A DNA stretch of 27,764 bases from an uncultured Sphingomonas sp. (GTDB lineage: Bacteria; Pseudomonadota; Alphaproteobacteria; Sphingomonadales; Sphingomonadaceae), in contig NZ_CAMLDL010000023.1 in assembly GCF_946478955.1 (NCBI RefSeq), forward strand, positions 1 through 27,764. The letters run 5' to 3'. A program made the position numbers and the translations under genes. The notes under the pieces were generated by a model. It had not been told where the DNA came from. It did no database searches and saw only the letters and a program-made list of their open reading frames with translations. Below are positions 1 to 9,708 of this stretch, piece after piece; positions within the stretch are counted from its first letter, which is position 1, and every line of letters begins with the position of its first letter.

Positions 1-587
1 GCCTGGGTCGGGATCAGCACCTTGCCGCCGAGGTGGCCGCACTTCTTTTCCGACGCCAGCTGATCTTCGAAGTGAACACCAGCGACACCCGCCTCAATAT
101 AGGCCTTCATAATCTCAAAACAGTTCAGCGGGCCGCCGAACCCCGCCTCAGCATCGGCCACGATCGGAGCGAACCAGTCACGCTTGGCCCCGCCTTCGCT
201 ATGCTCGATCTGGTCGGCGCGTTGCAGGGCGCGGTTGATCTTGCGGGCCAGTTCCGGGCCGGTGTTGGCGGGATAGAGCGACTGGTCCGGATACATGGCG
301 CCCGCCGTGTTGGCATCGGCCGCAGCCTGCCAGCCGCTGAGGTAAATCGCCTCCAGCCCGGCACGGACCATCTGCATCGCCTGGTTGCCGCTCATCGCGC
401 CGAGCGCGCGGACCGGGGCCGGGTCGGACTTCATCCGCTCCCACAGTTTCAGCGCGCCGCGACGGGCAAGGCTCGATTCGGGAACGAAGCTGCCGCGCAG
501 CCGCTCAACCTCTGCCGCGTCATAAGGGCGATTGATTCCGTCAAATCGGCCCTTAGGGGCGGGAACGAGATGGTCAAAACTTGTCAT
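1..587 (-). CDS. aceA: Isocitrate lyase, N-terminal part (cut by window edge)
   Basis: Glyoxylate-shunt enzyme that splits isocitrate into glyoxylate and succinate in the cytoplasm. The frame starts at ATG 587 and runs off the window at base 1, so about 195 N-terminal residues are visible. Recognisable isocitrate lyase segments are [10 protein letters not shown] (84-93), the [10 protein letters not shown] stretch (143-152), VHFEDQ (171-176) and the catalytic KKCGH motif with active-site Cys183. A ribosome-binding site (GGAG near 597-600) precedes the ATG. It is divergent from a ScfR/RamB-type regulator across a 135-bp gap that holds a palindrome. In other bacteria relatives of that regulator act on acetate or short-chain acyl-CoA genes, so control of aceA by its neighbour is a fair inference. 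The family call is firm; regulation is inferred. Confidence 0.96.
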   Translation of the reverse strand, partial: MTSFDHLVPAPKGRFDGINRPYDAAEVERLRGSFVPESSLARRGALKLWERMKSDPAPVRALGAMSGNQAMQMVRAGLEAIYLSGWQAAADANTAGAMYPDQSLYPANTGPELARKINRALQRADQIEHSEGGAKRDWFAPIVADAEAGFGGPLNCFEIMKAYIEAGVAGVHFEDQLASEKKCGHLGGKVLIPTQ

Positions 588-674
588 GATGGCGTCTCCA
601 CGGCGCAGCGTTGAATTCATGCTGCGATGCAACACCAAGCGGGCATCAATGTATCGGCAAAAAGCGTATAATTG

Positions 675-692
675 TCACAACTTGACTTGTGA
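675..692. promoter_or_regulatory. Palindrome in the aceA/regulator intergenic gap (candidate operator)
   Basis: TCACAA (675-680) and its exact reverse complement TTGTGA (687-692) are separated by 6 bases, inside the 135-bp gap between two divergent genes. The position suits an operator controlling both aceA and the regulator. That the neighbouring HTH protein binds here is inference. No convincing pair of -35/-10 boxes could be fixed, so promoters are not called. Confidence 0.45.
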
Positions 693-722
693 TGGTTGGG
701 CGAAATTGACAGACATTGAATC

Positions 723-2126
723 ATGTCCACCAAGCTTTTTCTTGGCCATCGCCTACGCCGCCTGCGCCGCGACCAGGGCCTGTCGCAAACCGACATGGCC
801 AACAGCCTTGCCATCAGTCCCAGTTATCTCAATCATCTCGAGCGTAATCAGCGCCCGGTAACAGCTGCGCTGTTACTGAAGCTGGCAGAGCAATATGAAG
901 TTGATGTCCGCAGTTTCGCCAGCGGCGGCGGCCACCGCACCGGACCCGATGAACTGGCCGAGATTTTTTCGGATAGCCGGCTGAGCGATCTGGGTGTGCC
1001 GCGCTATGAGCTGGCGGAACTCGCCAATAATGCCCCATCGGTCGCAGACGCCATTGCCCGGCTCTATGCCGCGCTGAAAGAGGCGGACCGCGAAGGCGGG
1101 GTTGCGGCCGGCGGCGATGCGCGGGCGCTGGTGACGCCGGAAAATTGGGTCCGCGACTATATCCAGCAGCACCGCAATTACTATCCTTCGCTGGAGGAGG
1201 CAGCGGAAACATTGGGCGGCGCGCTCAGCGATCCGCTGTCGATGGCGGAGCCGATGCGGCGGCGGCTAAAAGAAGCGTGGGGGATCAGCGCACGGGTCGT
1301 TCCCCAGGCCGAGTTGGGCAATGTGACGCAGCTCTATGATGCCGACGCCCGAAAATTCCTGATTTCATCGCAAATGAAGCTGGAAAACCGCACCTTCGCG
1401 CTCGCCTATCAGCTCGCGTTGGTCGAATTCGCGCCGATTCTGGAACGGATGGTGGTGGAAGCATCCCCACCTGATCAGGGTATCGCCCAGCTTCTCCATA
1501 TGAGCCTCGCCAATTACGCGGCCGGGTCGATCATGATGCCCTATGGCCGTTTCCTCAAAGCCTGTGAGGAAATGCATTATTCCATCGATCGGTTGTGCGG
1601 TGAATTTGGCGCCAATGTGGAACAGGTTGCCCATCGATTCACGACCCTGAACCGTCCGGGCCAGCGAGGAATTCCCTTTTTCATGCTGCGCGTCGATCCC
1701 GCGGGGAATATCTCCAAACGCTATGCCGGGGACCAGTTCCCGTTCAGCCGTTTCGGCGGAAGCTGCCCGCGCTGGAACCTGCACGCGGCGTTTCAGGCGG
1801 CAGGGCAGGTTGTCACCCAGCTAATCGAAACGCCCGACGGGCATCGCTATTTCACCGTTGCGCGGACGATTGAGCGTCCCGTCAAAACCGATCTGGCGGG
1901 CGGTCTGCTCGCCATCGGTCTCGGCTGCGATATCGTCCATGCCCATAAGCTTCATTGCGCAGAAGGTTATGACCTTGCAAAAGCGCCGGTAACGCCGGTC
2001 GGTCCGGCATGTGCCATTTGTCCGCGTATTGACTGCGCACAGCGGGCAACAGCGCCGGCCGGACGGATGCTGGCCGTTGACCGCTCCCGCAAAACCATAT
2101 CACCTTACCCGTTCGTTGCCGGCTGA
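723..2126 (+). CDS. XRE-family regulator of the ScfR/RamB type (short-chain acyl-CoA regulator family)
   Basis: A 467-residue protein with an N-terminal XRE helix-turn-helix (about residues 7-60, including [20 protein letters not shown]). The middle region resembles the IrrE/ImmA-like segment of this family but has no HExxH zinc-protease motif. The C-terminal part (about 340-450) contains the [13 protein letters not shown] block and a cysteine-rich CAICPRIDC end typical of DUF2083. Known relatives are RamB of Corynebacterium (acetate and glyoxylate genes) and ScfR/MccR-like regulators that sense short-chain acyl-CoA. Divergence from aceA fits a role in acetate or fatty-acid use. The ATG at 723 has only a weak ribosome-binding site but starts exactly where the helix-turn-helix needs it. 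The ligand is not visible from sequence. Confidence 0.88.
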   Translation: MSTKLFLGHRLRRLRRDQGLSQTDMANSLAISPSYLNHLERNQRPVTAALLLKLAEQYEVDVRSFASGGGHRTGPDELAEIFSDSRLSDLGVPRYELAELANNAPSVADAIARLYAALKEADREGGVAAGGDARALVTPENWVRDYIQQHRNYYPSLEEAAETLGGALSDPLSMAEPMRRRLKEAWGISARVVPQAELGNVTQLYDADARKFLISSQMKLENRTFALAYQLALVEFAPILERMVVEASPPDQGIAQLLHMSLANYAAGSIMMPYGRFLKACEEMHYSIDRLCGEFGANVEQVAHRFTTLNRPGQRGIPFFMLRVDPAGNISKRYAGDQFPFSRFGGSCPRWNLHAAFQAAGQVVTQLIETPDGHRYFTVARTIERPVKTDLAGGLLAIGLGCDIVHAHKLHCAEGYDLAKAPVTPVGPACAICPRIDCAQRATAPAGRMLAVDRSRKTISPYPFVAG

Positions 2127-2166
2127 CCCTTTGAATTCGGCGGCACCGCCGCTAAGGCGCTTCCCC

Positions 2167-3219
2167 ATGAACCGGGACGAAATTTTAAGCCGCATCGACG
2201 GCGCGGATGATCTTGCGGCGCTGGACGCGTTGCGCGTTGAGACCATGGGCAAATCGGGCAGCGTGACTGCGCTGCTGAAAAGCCTGGGTCAGATGGACGC
2301 CGACACCCGCACGCGCGAGGCGCCGGCGATCCATAGCCTTCGCGAAGCGGTGACGAATGCCCTTTCCGACCGCAAGGCAGCACTGGAAAGCGCGGAGCTT
2401 GATCGCCGCCTCGCAACCGAGCGGCTCGACCTGTCATTGCCTGCATCATCTTCGCCAAAGGGATCGATCCATCCCGTGAGTCAGGTGATGGACGAGCTGA
2501 CCGAAATCTTCGCTGACCTTGGCTTTGCGGTGGCCGAAGGGCCAGAGATTGAGGACGACTGGCACAACTTCAGCGCGCTCAACATTCCGGAAAGCCATCC
2601 GGCGCGGGCGATGCAGGACACATTCTACGTCGAGGGCGACGGCCACATGGTCCTTCGCACCCACACGTCGCCGGTGCAAATCCGGGCGATGCAGGCACAG
2701 GGTGCGCCGATCCGCATCATCGCGCCGGGCCGCGTCTATCGCAGCGACAGCGACGCCACCCACACCCCGATGTTCCACCAGATCGAAGGGCTGGTGATCG
2801 GCAAGAACATCAACATGGGGCACCTCAAATGGACCCTTGAGACATTCCTCAAGGCCTTCTTTGAGCGTGACGACATCGTCCTGCGCATGCGCCCCAGCTA
2901 TTTCCCTTTCACCGAGCCGTCGGCCGAGGTTGATGTCGGTTGGTCCGTTGAGAAAGGGCGGCGCGTCGTCGGGGGCAGTGAGGGTTGGATGGAAGTGCTG
3001 GGGAGCGGCATGGTCCATCCCAACGTCCTGACCAATTGCGGGCTCGACCCTGATGAATGGCAGGGCTTCGCCTTTGGATGCGGTATCGATCGTCTTGCGA
3101 TGCTGAAATATGGGATGGATGATTTGCGGGCCTTCTTCGACGGCGATCTGCGCTGGCTTAAGCACTACGGCTTCAGCTTTCTCGACGTTCCCACGCTGAG
3201 CGGGGGAGTAGGCGCATGA
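2167..3219 (+). CDS. pheS: Phenylalanine--tRNA ligase alpha subunit
   Basis: Catalytic subunit of the alpha2-beta2 synthetase that charges tRNA-Phe. It has 350 residues, the usual length. The open frame extends upstream to 2011 inside the regulator gene, but ATG 2167 follows AAGG (2154-2157) and yields the expected N-terminal coiled-coil start. Class II synthetase signatures are clear: motif 2 ([21 protein letters not shown] region), [10 protein letters not shown], and motif 3 ([14 protein letters not shown]). The stop codon overlaps the pheT start by 4 bases (ATGA at 3216-3219), giving translational coupling. It lies 40 bp after the regulator gene and may be read through from it. The infC-rpmI-rplT cluster often found upstream of pheS is absent here. 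Confidence 0.97.
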   Translation: MNRDEILSRIDGADDLAALDALRVETMGKSGSVTALLKSLGQMDADTRTREAPAIHSLREAVTNALSDRKAALESAELDRRLATERLDLSLPASSSPKGSIHPVSQVMDELTEIFADLGFAVAEGPEIEDDWHNFSALNIPESHPARAMQDTFYVEGDGHMVLRTHTSPVQIRAMQAQGAPIRIIAPGRVYRSDSDATHTPMFHQIEGLVIGKNINMGHLKWTLETFLKAFFERDDIVLRMRPSYFPFTEPSAEVDVGWSVEKGRRVVGGSEGWMEVLGSGMVHPNVLTNCGLDPDEWQGFAFGCGIDRLAMLKYGMDDLRAFFDGDLRWLKHYGFSFLDVPTLSGGVGA

Positions 3220-5588
3220 AGTTCACCCTGTCATGGCTCAAAGAGCATCTCGACACATCCGCCTCGGCGACGGAAATTGCCGACAAGCTGACTGCCATCG
3301 GGCTTGAGGTCGAGAGCGTTGAGAATCCCGCAGACGCGCTGACGCCGTTCAAGGTCGCGCGCGTCCTCACGGCGGAGCGCCATCCGCAGGCCGACAAGCT
3401 ACAAGTCCTGTCCGTCGACACCGGCGACGGGGAGCCGCTGCAGGTCGTCTGCGGCGCACCCAATGCTCGCGCCGGCCTGGTTGGCGTGTTCGGGGGACCG
3501 GGCACCTATGTTCCGGGCAGCGACTTCACGCTGAAAAAAGCGGCGATCCGCGGGGTCGAGAGCAACGGCATGATGTGCTCCAGCCGCGAGCTGCAGCTCG
3601 GCGATGATCATGACGGCATCATCGAACTTCCAGCCGACGCGCCGGTTGGTGCCAGCTTTGCAGATTATGCAGGCATCGACGATCCGCTGTTCGATGTCGC
3701 CATCACGCCTAACCGCCAGGATTGCATGGGCGTGCGCGGCATCGCCCGCGACTTGGCCGCGGCAGGTATGGGCACGTTGAAGCCGCTCGGCGACGTGTAT
3801 CGGATGGGCGAAATTGCGCCGGTTGCCGGCGACGAGCCGGGACCCGACGTTCGCACCGATGATCCTGAAGGTTGCCCGGCATTTTATGGGCAGGAAGTGC
3901 GCGGACTGACCAATGGCACTGCACCGAAATGGATGGCCGACAAGCTGAAGGCGGTGGGGCAGAAGCCCATTTCCACGCTGGTAGACATCACCAATTTCGT
4001 GTCGCTCGACCTCGGGAGGCCGCTTCACGTCTATGACAAGGCCAAGCTGACGGGCGGCCTCGTCGCCCGCCGCGCAAAGGATGGTGAAACCGTCCTCGCG
4101 CTTAACGGCAAAATCTACACGCTTGACCCGTCGATGACCGTCATCGCCGACGATGCCCATGTTCATGACATTGGCGGGATTATGGGCGGCGAGGATTCGG
4201 GGGTCAGCGAGACGACCACCGACGTCATCATCGAATGCGCCTATTTCGACCCGGAGCATATCGCGCGCACCGGGCAGAAACTGGGCCTCACCAGTGACGC
4301 GCGGCAGCGGTTCGAGCGCGGCGTCGACCCTGCCTTTCTCGACGATGGTCTCGCCATAGCCACCTGGCTCGTCACCGAACATTGCGGCGGAACACCAAGC
4401 GCGGTGACACGCGCCGGGACGCCGCCGGTCGACCCGCGAACGGTGCCGTTCAAGCCGGACCGCGCGGCAAGCCTTGGCGGTATCGATATCCCTCGCGGCG
4501 AACAGGTCGCGATCCTCGAGCGACTTGGCTTTGTCGTGCAAGACGACAAGGCGGTGGTCCCAACATGGCGTCGTGACGTCATCGGAAGCGCCGATCTGGT
4601 CGAGGAAGTTACGCGGATCGTCGGCTATGACGCGATTGAGCCGCAGCCCTTGCCCCGCGACGCCGGTGTAGCCCGCGCCACCGCTACCCGCCGCCAGATG
4701 ATGGAACGGCGCGCGCGCCGCGCCGCCGCCGCGCGCGGTGCCGAAGAGGCAATCAACTGGAGCTTCATTTCGGAAGACGAGGCCGCGCTGTTCGGCGGTT
4801 CAACGTCGGTGCTGGCCAACCCGATCAGCGAAGAGATGAAGCATATGCGGCCGTCGCTATTGCCCGGCCTTGCGTCGGCAACGCGCCGAAATCTTGATCG
4901 CGGTGCGTCGTCGGTTCGCCTGTTCGAAATCGGCCGTCGCTACCTCGCCGATGCCGAACATTTGACGCTTGGCCTGATCCTCGCGGGCGACCGGCAGGAG
5001 CGCAACTGGCAAACCGGCAAGGCCAAGGGCTTCGACGCGTTCGATGCCAAGGCGGAAGTGCTTGCCATCCTAGACGCTGCAGGCGCACCGGTGGCGAACC
5101 TGCAACTGTATATGGGCGCTGGTGACACCTGGCACCCGGGGCGATCGGCCAAGCTCGGCCTTGGTCCAAAGATGATCCTGGCCGAATTTGGCGAATTGCA
5201 CCCGCGCATCGCCAAGGCGCTCGACCTTCCCGCAGGCACGGTTGCGGCCGAGCTATTCCTCGACGCAATTCCGGCGCCGCGATCGGCCGAACGCGCGCGC
5301 CCTGCCTATACGCCGCCTGCGCTGCAGGCCCTGTCACGCGATTTCGCCTTCATCGTCCCAGCCGATCTCGCCGCCGACGTGCTGGTTCGTGCAATCAAGG
5401 GGGCCGACAAGTCGCTGATCAGCGATGCCCGCATCTTCGACCGCTACGAAGGCGAGCAGGGATTGAGCCTTGCCGTTGAAGTCACGCTTCAGCCAATCGA
5501 AAAAACGCTGACCGATGCCGACATTGGCGAGGTGTCGAAGAAGATCGTGGCCGCCGCCGAAAAGCAGGGCGCGACGCTCAGGGGTTGA
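3216..5588 (+). CDS. pheT: Phenylalanine--tRNA ligase beta subunit
   Basis: Tetramer partner of PheS that binds tRNA and carries the editing site. At 790 residues it has the standard full length. Seen in order: N-terminal [12 protein letters not shown]; an EMAP/OB-fold tRNA-binding domain (about 40-150, with [15 protein letters not shown] and SNGMMCS); the B3/B4 editing domain (about 210-390, including [14 protein letters not shown] and the [20 protein letters not shown] blocks); a B5 domain (about 400-475); and a C-terminal ferredoxin-fold anticodon-binding domain (about 700-790, RDFAFIVP to the end). It is translationally coupled to pheS. Its last 11 bases overlap the convergent plsC gene, leaving no room for a terminator between the two. 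Confidence 0.97.
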   Translation: MKFTLSWLKEHLDTSASATEIADKLTAIGLEVESVENPADALTPFKVARVLTAERHPQADKLQVLSVDTGDGEPLQVVCGAPNARAGLVGVFGGPGTYVPGSDFTLKKAAIRGVESNGMMCSSRELQLGDDHDGIIELPADAPVGASFADYAGIDDPLFDVAITPNRQDCMGVRGIARDLAAAGMGTLKPLGDVYRMGEIAPVAGDEPGPDVRTDDPEGCPAFYGQEVRGLTNGTAPKWMADKLKAVGQKPISTLVDITNFVSLDLGRPLHVYDKAKLTGGLVARRAKDGETVLALNGKIYTLDPSMTVIADDAHVHDIGGIMGGEDSGVSETTTDVIIECAYFDPEHIARTGQKLGLTSDARQRFERGVDPAFLDDGLAIATWLVTEHCGGTPSAVTRAGTPPVDPRTVPFKPDRAASLGGIDIPRGEQVAILERLGFVVQDDKAVVPTWRRDVIGSADLVEEVTRIVGYDAIEPQPLPRDAGVARATATRRQMMERRARRAAAARGAEEAINWSFISEDEAALFGGSTSVLANPISEEMKHMRPSLLPGLASATRRNLDRGASSVRLFEIGRRYLADAEHLTLGLILAGDRQERNWQTGKAKGFDAFDAKAEVLAILDAAGAPVANLQLYMGAGDTWHPGRSAKLGLGPKMILAEFGELHPRIAKALDLPAGTVAAELFLDAIPAPRSAERARPAYTPPALQALSRDFAFIVPADLAADVLVRAIKGADKSLISDARIFDRYEGEQGLSLAVEVTLQPIEKTLTDADIGEVSKKIVAAAEKQGATLRG

Positions 5589-6264
5589 GCGCGTTGATCG
5601 CGGCGTGAACCCGCGCCTCGATCTCGTCGCGCTTTAACCCGGCCGGGATCGTCTCTCCGACCTTGAAGTGGATCGTTCCGGACTGCTTGATCAATCCGCG
5701 CGGCCAAAGCTTTCCGCTGTCCTGCGCGATTGGCACCACGGGTAGGCCAAGCGCACGATAGAGCCCCGCAAAACCGGGCCGCAGTGCGGGTGCCTCACCA
5801 TGGGGGATCCGCGTCCCTTCCGGGAAGATGATGATCGGCCGACCCTCGCTAGCCGCCTCTTTGCCCTTGGCCATCATTTCGCGGAGCGCCTTTGCGCCGG
5901 CGTCGCGGTCGACGCCAATCACGCCATATTTGCGCGTCACCCAGCCAAATAGTGGCATGGTGGTTAGCTCCCGCTTCATCACCACGACCGGAGTGCGCGC
6001 AAAGCGAAGCGTATCCACCGCTTCCACCATCGCTTCATGTTTCACGGCGATGAGATATGGCCCTTTGGGAATCTCGCCGTCCCATTGAAAGCGAATGCCA
6101 AGCACATGACGAACCAGCCAATAATGATAGTTGGCCCATCCGTGCACCACCTTGCGCAGTGGGCCCGTCCCCAGAGCCGCGGCCGGAAAAGCTGCAAGCA
6201 CATAAACGAGCGTGCCGGGGTAAAACAGCAAGGCAAAAAGAGCTGAACGCAACAGCGCCATCAT
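5578..6264 (-). CDS. plsC: Lysophospholipid acyltransferase (PlsC family)
   Basis: Probable 1-acyl-sn-glycerol-3-phosphate acyltransferase acting at the inner membrane in phospholipid synthesis. It has 228 residues with an N-terminal membrane segment (about 3-33). The acyltransferase box reads HEAMVE (76-81): the catalytic His is present, but the usual Asp of HX4D is Glu81. The second box FPEGTR (147-152) is intact. It is last in ftsE-ftsX-ydcF-plsC, and its ATG overlaps the ydcF stop (TAATG at 6264). The 3' end overlaps pheT by 11 bases in convergent orientation. The family is clear; the exact acceptor (lysophosphatidate or another lysolipid) is not, because LPLAT paralogues are common. Confidence 0.88.
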   Translation of the reverse strand: MMALLRSALFALLFYPGTLVYVLAAFPAAALGTGPLRKVVHGWANYHYWLVRHVLGIRFQWDGEIPKGPYLIAVKHEAMVEAVDTLRFARTPVVVMKRELTTMPLFGWVTRKYGVIGVDRDAGAKALREMMAKGKEAASEGRPIIIFPEGTRIPHGEAPALRPGFAGLYRALGLPVVPIAQDSGKLWPRGLIKQSGTIHFKVGETIPAGLKRDEIEARVHAAINALNP

Positions 6265-6800
6265 TAAAGGTCCAACCAGATGCTCAATCGCCTGAGCAGA
6301 TATTTGTTATACTCCGCAAACAGCGTACCAAAATTGGGCTGCGTGCGAACCGCATCGGGGGTGATTGCAAATTCCTTCCCCATCTGTCGATGAAACTCGT
6401 ACAGGGCGCGATGCATATGCCAGTCGCTGGTGACCAGCCGGAAGCTGCGGAATTGGTGCCGCTCCAGCCAGCGTTTTGCTTCATCGGCATTGGAACGGGT
6501 ATCGACCGATTCCGATCCCAAATCGACGCAGCAATCAAACAACCGGCGTTTCCCGCCGAGCCGTTGCACAAGATCGGCTTTGCGCACCGATGGGTCGGCG
6601 CCGGCGATCAGCATACGCTTGGCCGCTCCCTGCGACAAAAGATCGGCACCGCGTTCAATCCGGCCCTTGCCGCCGGTCAGGACCACAATCGCGTCGGCCT
6701 TTGGCGCGTCGGCTGGAGCGGGCCGGGGTAATGTGACCGTAAAAAGCGCAAACCCCAGCGCATAAAGCACGACCACGAATGCCAGGGCGCGGGCGATCAC
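6264..6800 (-). CDS. YdcF/SanA/ElyC-family (DUF218) membrane-anchored protein
   Basis: A 178-residue protein with one N-terminal transmembrane segment (about 3-22, ALAFVVVLYALGFALFTVTL) and a DUF218 domain, recognised by DAIVVLTGGKGRIERGADLL, the RMLIAGADPS strand and the VTSDWHMHRA block. Family members such as SanA and ElyC influence envelope barrier function and peptidoglycan precursor handling in Escherichia coli; the biochemical activity here is unknown. The start chosen is GTG 6800, which overlaps the ftsX stop by 4 bases and has GGGGGA just upstream. An in-frame ATG at 6818 is the alternative. The longer open frame reaching 7181 is a shadow of ftsX. The place between ftsX and plsC suggests an envelope task coordinated with division. 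Confidence 0.82.
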   Translation of the reverse strand: MIARALAFVVVLYALGFALFTVTLPRPAPADAPKADAIVVLTGGKGRIERGADLLSQGAAKRMLIAGADPSVRKADLVQRLGGKRRLFDCCVDLGSESVDTRSNADEAKRWLERHQFRSFRLVTSDWHMHRALYEFHRQMGKEFAITPDAVRTQPNFGTLFAEYNKYLLRRLSIWLDL

Positions 6801-7666
6801 AGCCTGTCCCCCAACCATGTCATCAGCGCCCGCCGCGCAACGAATGCGGCGATAAGCGTTGCGGCGACGGGAAGCAGCAGGACGATCAGCGCGTCCTTCC
6901 ATCCGAGAAGCGATGAACCCGCCATCAGCGACGCGGGATTCGAACCAGCGATTAGCATCGCCCCGACCGCTACAGCCGTCACCGTGCCAATCAACCCGCC
7001 CAGCAATGCCTCGCCGGTGATCTGCCGAAGGAAAAGCCGCGCGATCTGCCTGTCCGTCGCGCCGATGCCATGCATGACATCGATGGTGCCCCGATGACTG
7101 TCCAGCGCGCCGCGCGCCGCCATGACAACGGCGGCACTCGCGGCCAGTCCGACCAGAATGACGAGAATCAGCGCCAGCCAACTCAACCGATGCAGCGACC
7201 GCAGCAATGGCGTCAGAGTTTCTGCATTGGCCCGAAACACTGCATTTGGGATGCTACGCTCAATCAGGCGGGTTAGCGGTGCCGGGTCGGCACCTGGTTT
7301 CAAATCGACATCGATAATTGCCGGAATGGGCAGGCCGGGATCCTTGCTTGCAGGCCCGAGCCAACGTTCGAGTGACCTGCGCAACTCGGCCTCAGGAACG
7401 GGCTTGGCGCGTAACACGTCTGGCGCCTTGCGAAGCGCGGCCAGGACGGTCGGTACCTGCGCTTGCCCATCGTTAATTTGCAGGGAATAGCGGTGCTGGA
7501 CTGAACTAGCGACCTGCGAGGCAAGATTCGCGAAGGCCAATCCGGCGCCGGCCGCAATCACCATGATAAACAACATGATCGCAAACAGCAGCGGCACCGG
7601 GCCCTTGATCCCTCCGGATGGAATCAGGCGCCGATCCGCGTCGGCGATGGACCAGACGCCGATCAT
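6797..7666 (-). CDS. ftsX: Cell division protein FtsX
   Basis: Membrane subunit of the FtsEX complex, which in other bacteria switches on peptidoglycan hydrolases at the septum through its periplasmic loop. It has 289 residues with a short cytoplasmic N-terminus, TM1 (about 25-48), a periplasmic domain (about 50-165), and three further membrane segments (about 168-190, 215-240 and 258-280). The C-terminal FtsX-type block contains DVMHGIGATDRQIARLF. Sequence conservation is low, as usual for alphaproteobacterial FtsX; the call rests on topology plus direct coupling to ftsE. The ATG overlaps the ftsE stop (7663-7666) and the stop overlaps the ydcF start. Confidence 0.88.
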   Translation of the reverse strand: MIGVWSIADADRRLIPSGGIKGPVPLLFAIMLFIMVIAAGAGLAFANLASQVASSVQHRYSLQINDGQAQVPTVLAALRKAPDVLRAKPVPEAELRRSLERWLGPASKDPGLPIPAIIDVDLKPGADPAPLTRLIERSIPNAVFRANAETLTPLLRSLHRLSWLALILVILVGLAASAAVVMAARGALDSHRGTIDVMHGIGATDRQIARLFLRQITGEALLGGLIGTVTAVAVGAMLIAGSNPASLMAGSSLLGWKDALIVLLLPVAATLIAAFVARRALMTWLGDRL

Positions 7667-8367
7667 GACACCCTCGGCGGATGGCGAAGGGCGCCGGTCG
7701 GGTCAACCAGCACGCCATTTTCAAGCCGGATAAGGTGTGCGCCAGGAGTCGCGGCGATCAGTCCAAGGTCATGGGTCGCGACGACGACTGTTGTGCCCAA
7801 CCGGTTCATCGCGGTGAGCAGGTGGAGGATACGCTGTGCCATGGCGGCGTCGACATTACCGGTAGGCTCATCGGCGACCAGCAATCGGGGGCGCCCGATG
7901 ACCGCACGGGCGATCGCCACACGCTGCTGCTCGCCACCGGACAGGGTGGGCGGCCGGGCGCTCGCTCGGTCCGCAAGGCCCACCCAGGCGAGCATTTCGC
8001 GCACCGGCCCCTCAATCTCCTGCTCGCTTGCACCGGCAATTCGCAGTGGCAGCGCGACATTGTCGAACGTCGATAAATGTCGAATCAGCCGGAAGTCCTG
8101 GAATACGACCCCAATTTTGCGCCGATAGTCAGGTAGCGCCTCTCGCGGAAGCTCGCCCAACTCATCTCCGAACAGGCTCATTCTGCCGCGCGTCGGGCGC
8201 TGCGACAGATAAAGAAGTTTCAGCAGCGACGTCTTGCCGGCGCCACTCGGACCAGTGAGAAAATAAAAGCCGCCTTCCGATAGTTGGAAGTCAAGATCGC
8301 GCAGAACTTCTCCGCCCGTGCCATAGCGCAAGCCAACGCGATCAAATTCGGCGATGGTCCCAACCAC
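7663..8367 (-). CDS. ftsE: Cell division ATP-binding protein FtsE
   Basis: ABC-type ATPase that powers FtsX at the divisome. With GTG 8367 as start it has 234 residues. Walker A is GPSGAGKTS (39-47), the Q-loop lies in VVFQDFRLI, the signature is LSGGEQQRVAIARA and Walker B is LLVADEPTGN, followed by the H-loop VVVATHD. FtsE-specific features include the RRKIGVVFQDFRL stretch and its coupling to ftsX. The open frame continues to ATG 8448, but the extra 27 residues look unlike FtsE. GTG 8367 has a good ribosome-binding site (AGGGAG, about 6 bases upstream) and begins just before the ABC domain. It is the first gene of a four-gene operon, divergent from the zinc-ribbon gene across 108 bp. Confidence 0.93.
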   Translation of the reverse strand: MVGTIAEFDRVGLRYGTGGEVLRDLDFQLSEGGFYFLTGPSGAGKTSLLKLLYLSQRPTRGRMSLFGDELGELPREALPDYRRKIGVVFQDFRLIRHLSTFDNVALPLRIAGASEQEIEGPVREMLAWVGLADRASARPPTLSGGEQQRVAIARAVIGRPRLLVADEPTGNVDAAMAQRILHLLTAMNRLGTTVVVATHDLGLIAATPGAHLIRLENGVLVDPTGALRHPPRVS

Positions 8368-8475
8368 CTTAAGCTCCCTACCCCGGTTTTGATTCTCTCG
8401 CACGGCGACACCCGCCTTGCCAAGGAGGGAGCATTGCTGTTTATCCATGTTAACTGTGACAAAGGGCCGACGCTA

Positions 8476-9441
8476 ATGATCCTGACCTGTCCTGCCTGCG
8501 ACACCAAATATGTGGTGAAGGATGGCGCGATCCCTCCGGGCGGGCGAAAAGTGCGCTGCGCGTCCTGCAAGCATAGCTGGCATCAGGACCCGGATCCGAT
8601 TGCGGCCGAGGTAGCGGAGGAGCAGTTGCCCAATCCGCTGGGGACCATCACCGGACCGCCTGAGCCCGCGCCGGACGCGCCGACCCCGTTCGGCGAACCG
8701 GGCGGGCATGAGATCGCTGACCAGTTTATTGCCGAAGTCCCTGAGCCGGACATCGCGCAAACCGCGTGGAACGACGGCATAGAGCAGAGCGGCGTCGCCG
8801 AACCCACCATTGAATCGGCAGATGCAATGGTGGCTAGCGAATCTTACGCGGTCACCGAGTCCAATTCGACTGGCGCAGATATTGGTGACGATCGCGTTTT
8901 GGCCAGCGGCGACGTACCCCTGGCGCCTGAGGCCATTGTTGCCGCCGATGATCGGCGCACGGATGTTCAATTTGATCCGGTGGACGATGAGCGGGTCGGC
9001 TATATCGCCGCCGATGAGGACGGTGAACGGCGCCGGTCAAAATGGCCATGGATCATCGGTCTCATCGCGCTTCTGGCCGTCGCCGCTGCCGCATTTTGGT
9101 ATTTGGCGCCGCAAGACTGGAAGAGTCGGGCTGGAATCGCCCAGGCAGGAGAGTCTCCCCTGCAGTTGGTCATTACATCCAAACCGGACCGTCAAATGTT
9201 GTCGAGCGGCAATGAGCTGGTGTCGATCAGCGGCAAAGTGACCAACCCCACCGACAAGAATGTTGACGTGCCGCCCATCCAGGCAACTCTGCGCAACAGC
9301 AGCACCAAACAAATTGTCCACCGCTGGACCATCGCGCCTCCAGCAAAGGTGCTCTCACCCGGAAGCAGCGCCAGCTTCAATAGCGCCGAGGTGGACATCC
9401 CGACCGGCGGGGATGAGCTGACGATTAGTTGGGCCGGATAA
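8476..9441 (+). CDS. MJ0042-type zinc-ribbon membrane protein
   Basis: A 321-residue protein. It opens with a zinc ribbon of the MJ0042 type (Cys5, Cys8, Cys28, Cys31, starting MILTCPACDTKYVV). An acidic, proline-rich linker (about 40-185) follows, then one transmembrane segment (about 190-212, WPWIIGLIALLAVAAAAFWYL) and a C-terminal DUF3426-like beta domain (about 225-321). The predicted topology puts the zinc ribbon in the cytoplasm and the beta domain in the periplasm. The function of this family is not established. ATG 8476 is preceded by AAAGGG and is exactly where the zinc ribbon begins; the frame stays open upstream to 8284 over the divergent ftsE gene but is not needed. Divergence from ftsE is the only functional hint. 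Confidence 0.85.
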   Translation: MILTCPACDTKYVVKDGAIPPGGRKVRCASCKHSWHQDPDPIAAEVAEEQLPNPLGTITGPPEPAPDAPTPFGEPGGHEIADQFIAEVPEPDIAQTAWNDGIEQSGVAEPTIESADAMVASESYAVTESNSTGADIGDDRVLASGDVPLAPEAIVAADDRRTDVQFDPVDDERVGYIAADEDGERRRSKWPWIIGLIALLAVAAAAFWYLAPQDWKSRAGIAQAGESPLQLVITSKPDRQMLSSGNELVSISGKVTNPTDKNVDVPPIQATLRNSSTKQIVHRWTIAPPAKVLSPGSSASFNSAEVDIPTGGDELTISWAG

Positions 9442-9444
9442 TAA

Positions 9445-9708
9445 TCATTCAAATTCAATAACATGCAATGAATTTCCGGCTCCGTCATTACGGGGCCGAG
9501 CGATGATTCGGCGTTGACTGCCGGGCAGCATGTCATTTTCATAGCTGGCGCCTACGCGCGCCGGGATGAGGATGCGCACGCTGGCCCTGGCAGCAACTGC
9601 CGCAACCCTGCGCGACGCAGCAGGCGCGCCCGGCACCGCTTCCGGCGCTGCGGCAATTCCGCCTGGCGATGTGGCCAGCAGAGAGAGTGCAAGGACCAGC
9701 ATTGGCAT
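9445..9708 (-). CDS. Small secreted protein of unknown function
   Basis: About 87 residues with a classical signal peptide (hydrophobic core MLVLALSLLA, likely cleavage after the GGIAAA region). A short mature part begins around ASVRILIPARV and ends LHVIEFE. I do not recognise a named family, though short secreted proteins with a similar ASVRI-type core occur in sphingomonads. ATG 9708 is chosen because AGGA lies 7 bases upstream; another ATG at 9714 is too close to that AGGA. It converges on the zinc-ribbon gene with only 3 bases between stops. Signal-peptide structure and absence of a better competing frame support a real gene. Confidence 0.6.
   Translation of the reverse strand: MPMLVLALSLLATSPGGIAAAPEAVPGAPAASRRVAAVAARASVRILIPARVGASYENDMLPGSQRRIIARPRNDGAGNSLHVIEFE

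Noticed and set aside
33..614. Plus-strand 193-codon open frame opposite aceA
   Set aside because: The minus-strand frame encodes unmistakable isocitrate lyase including KKCGH; the plus frame is its shadow.
6801..7181. N-terminal extension of the YdcF-like frame
   Set aside because: The extension is read out of frame within ftsX and has no membrane or domain features; GTG 6800 overlaps the ftsX stop.
8368..8448. N-terminal extension of ftsE to ATG 8448
   Set aside because: Extra 27 residues do not resemble FtsE and GTG 8367 has a better ribosome-binding site.
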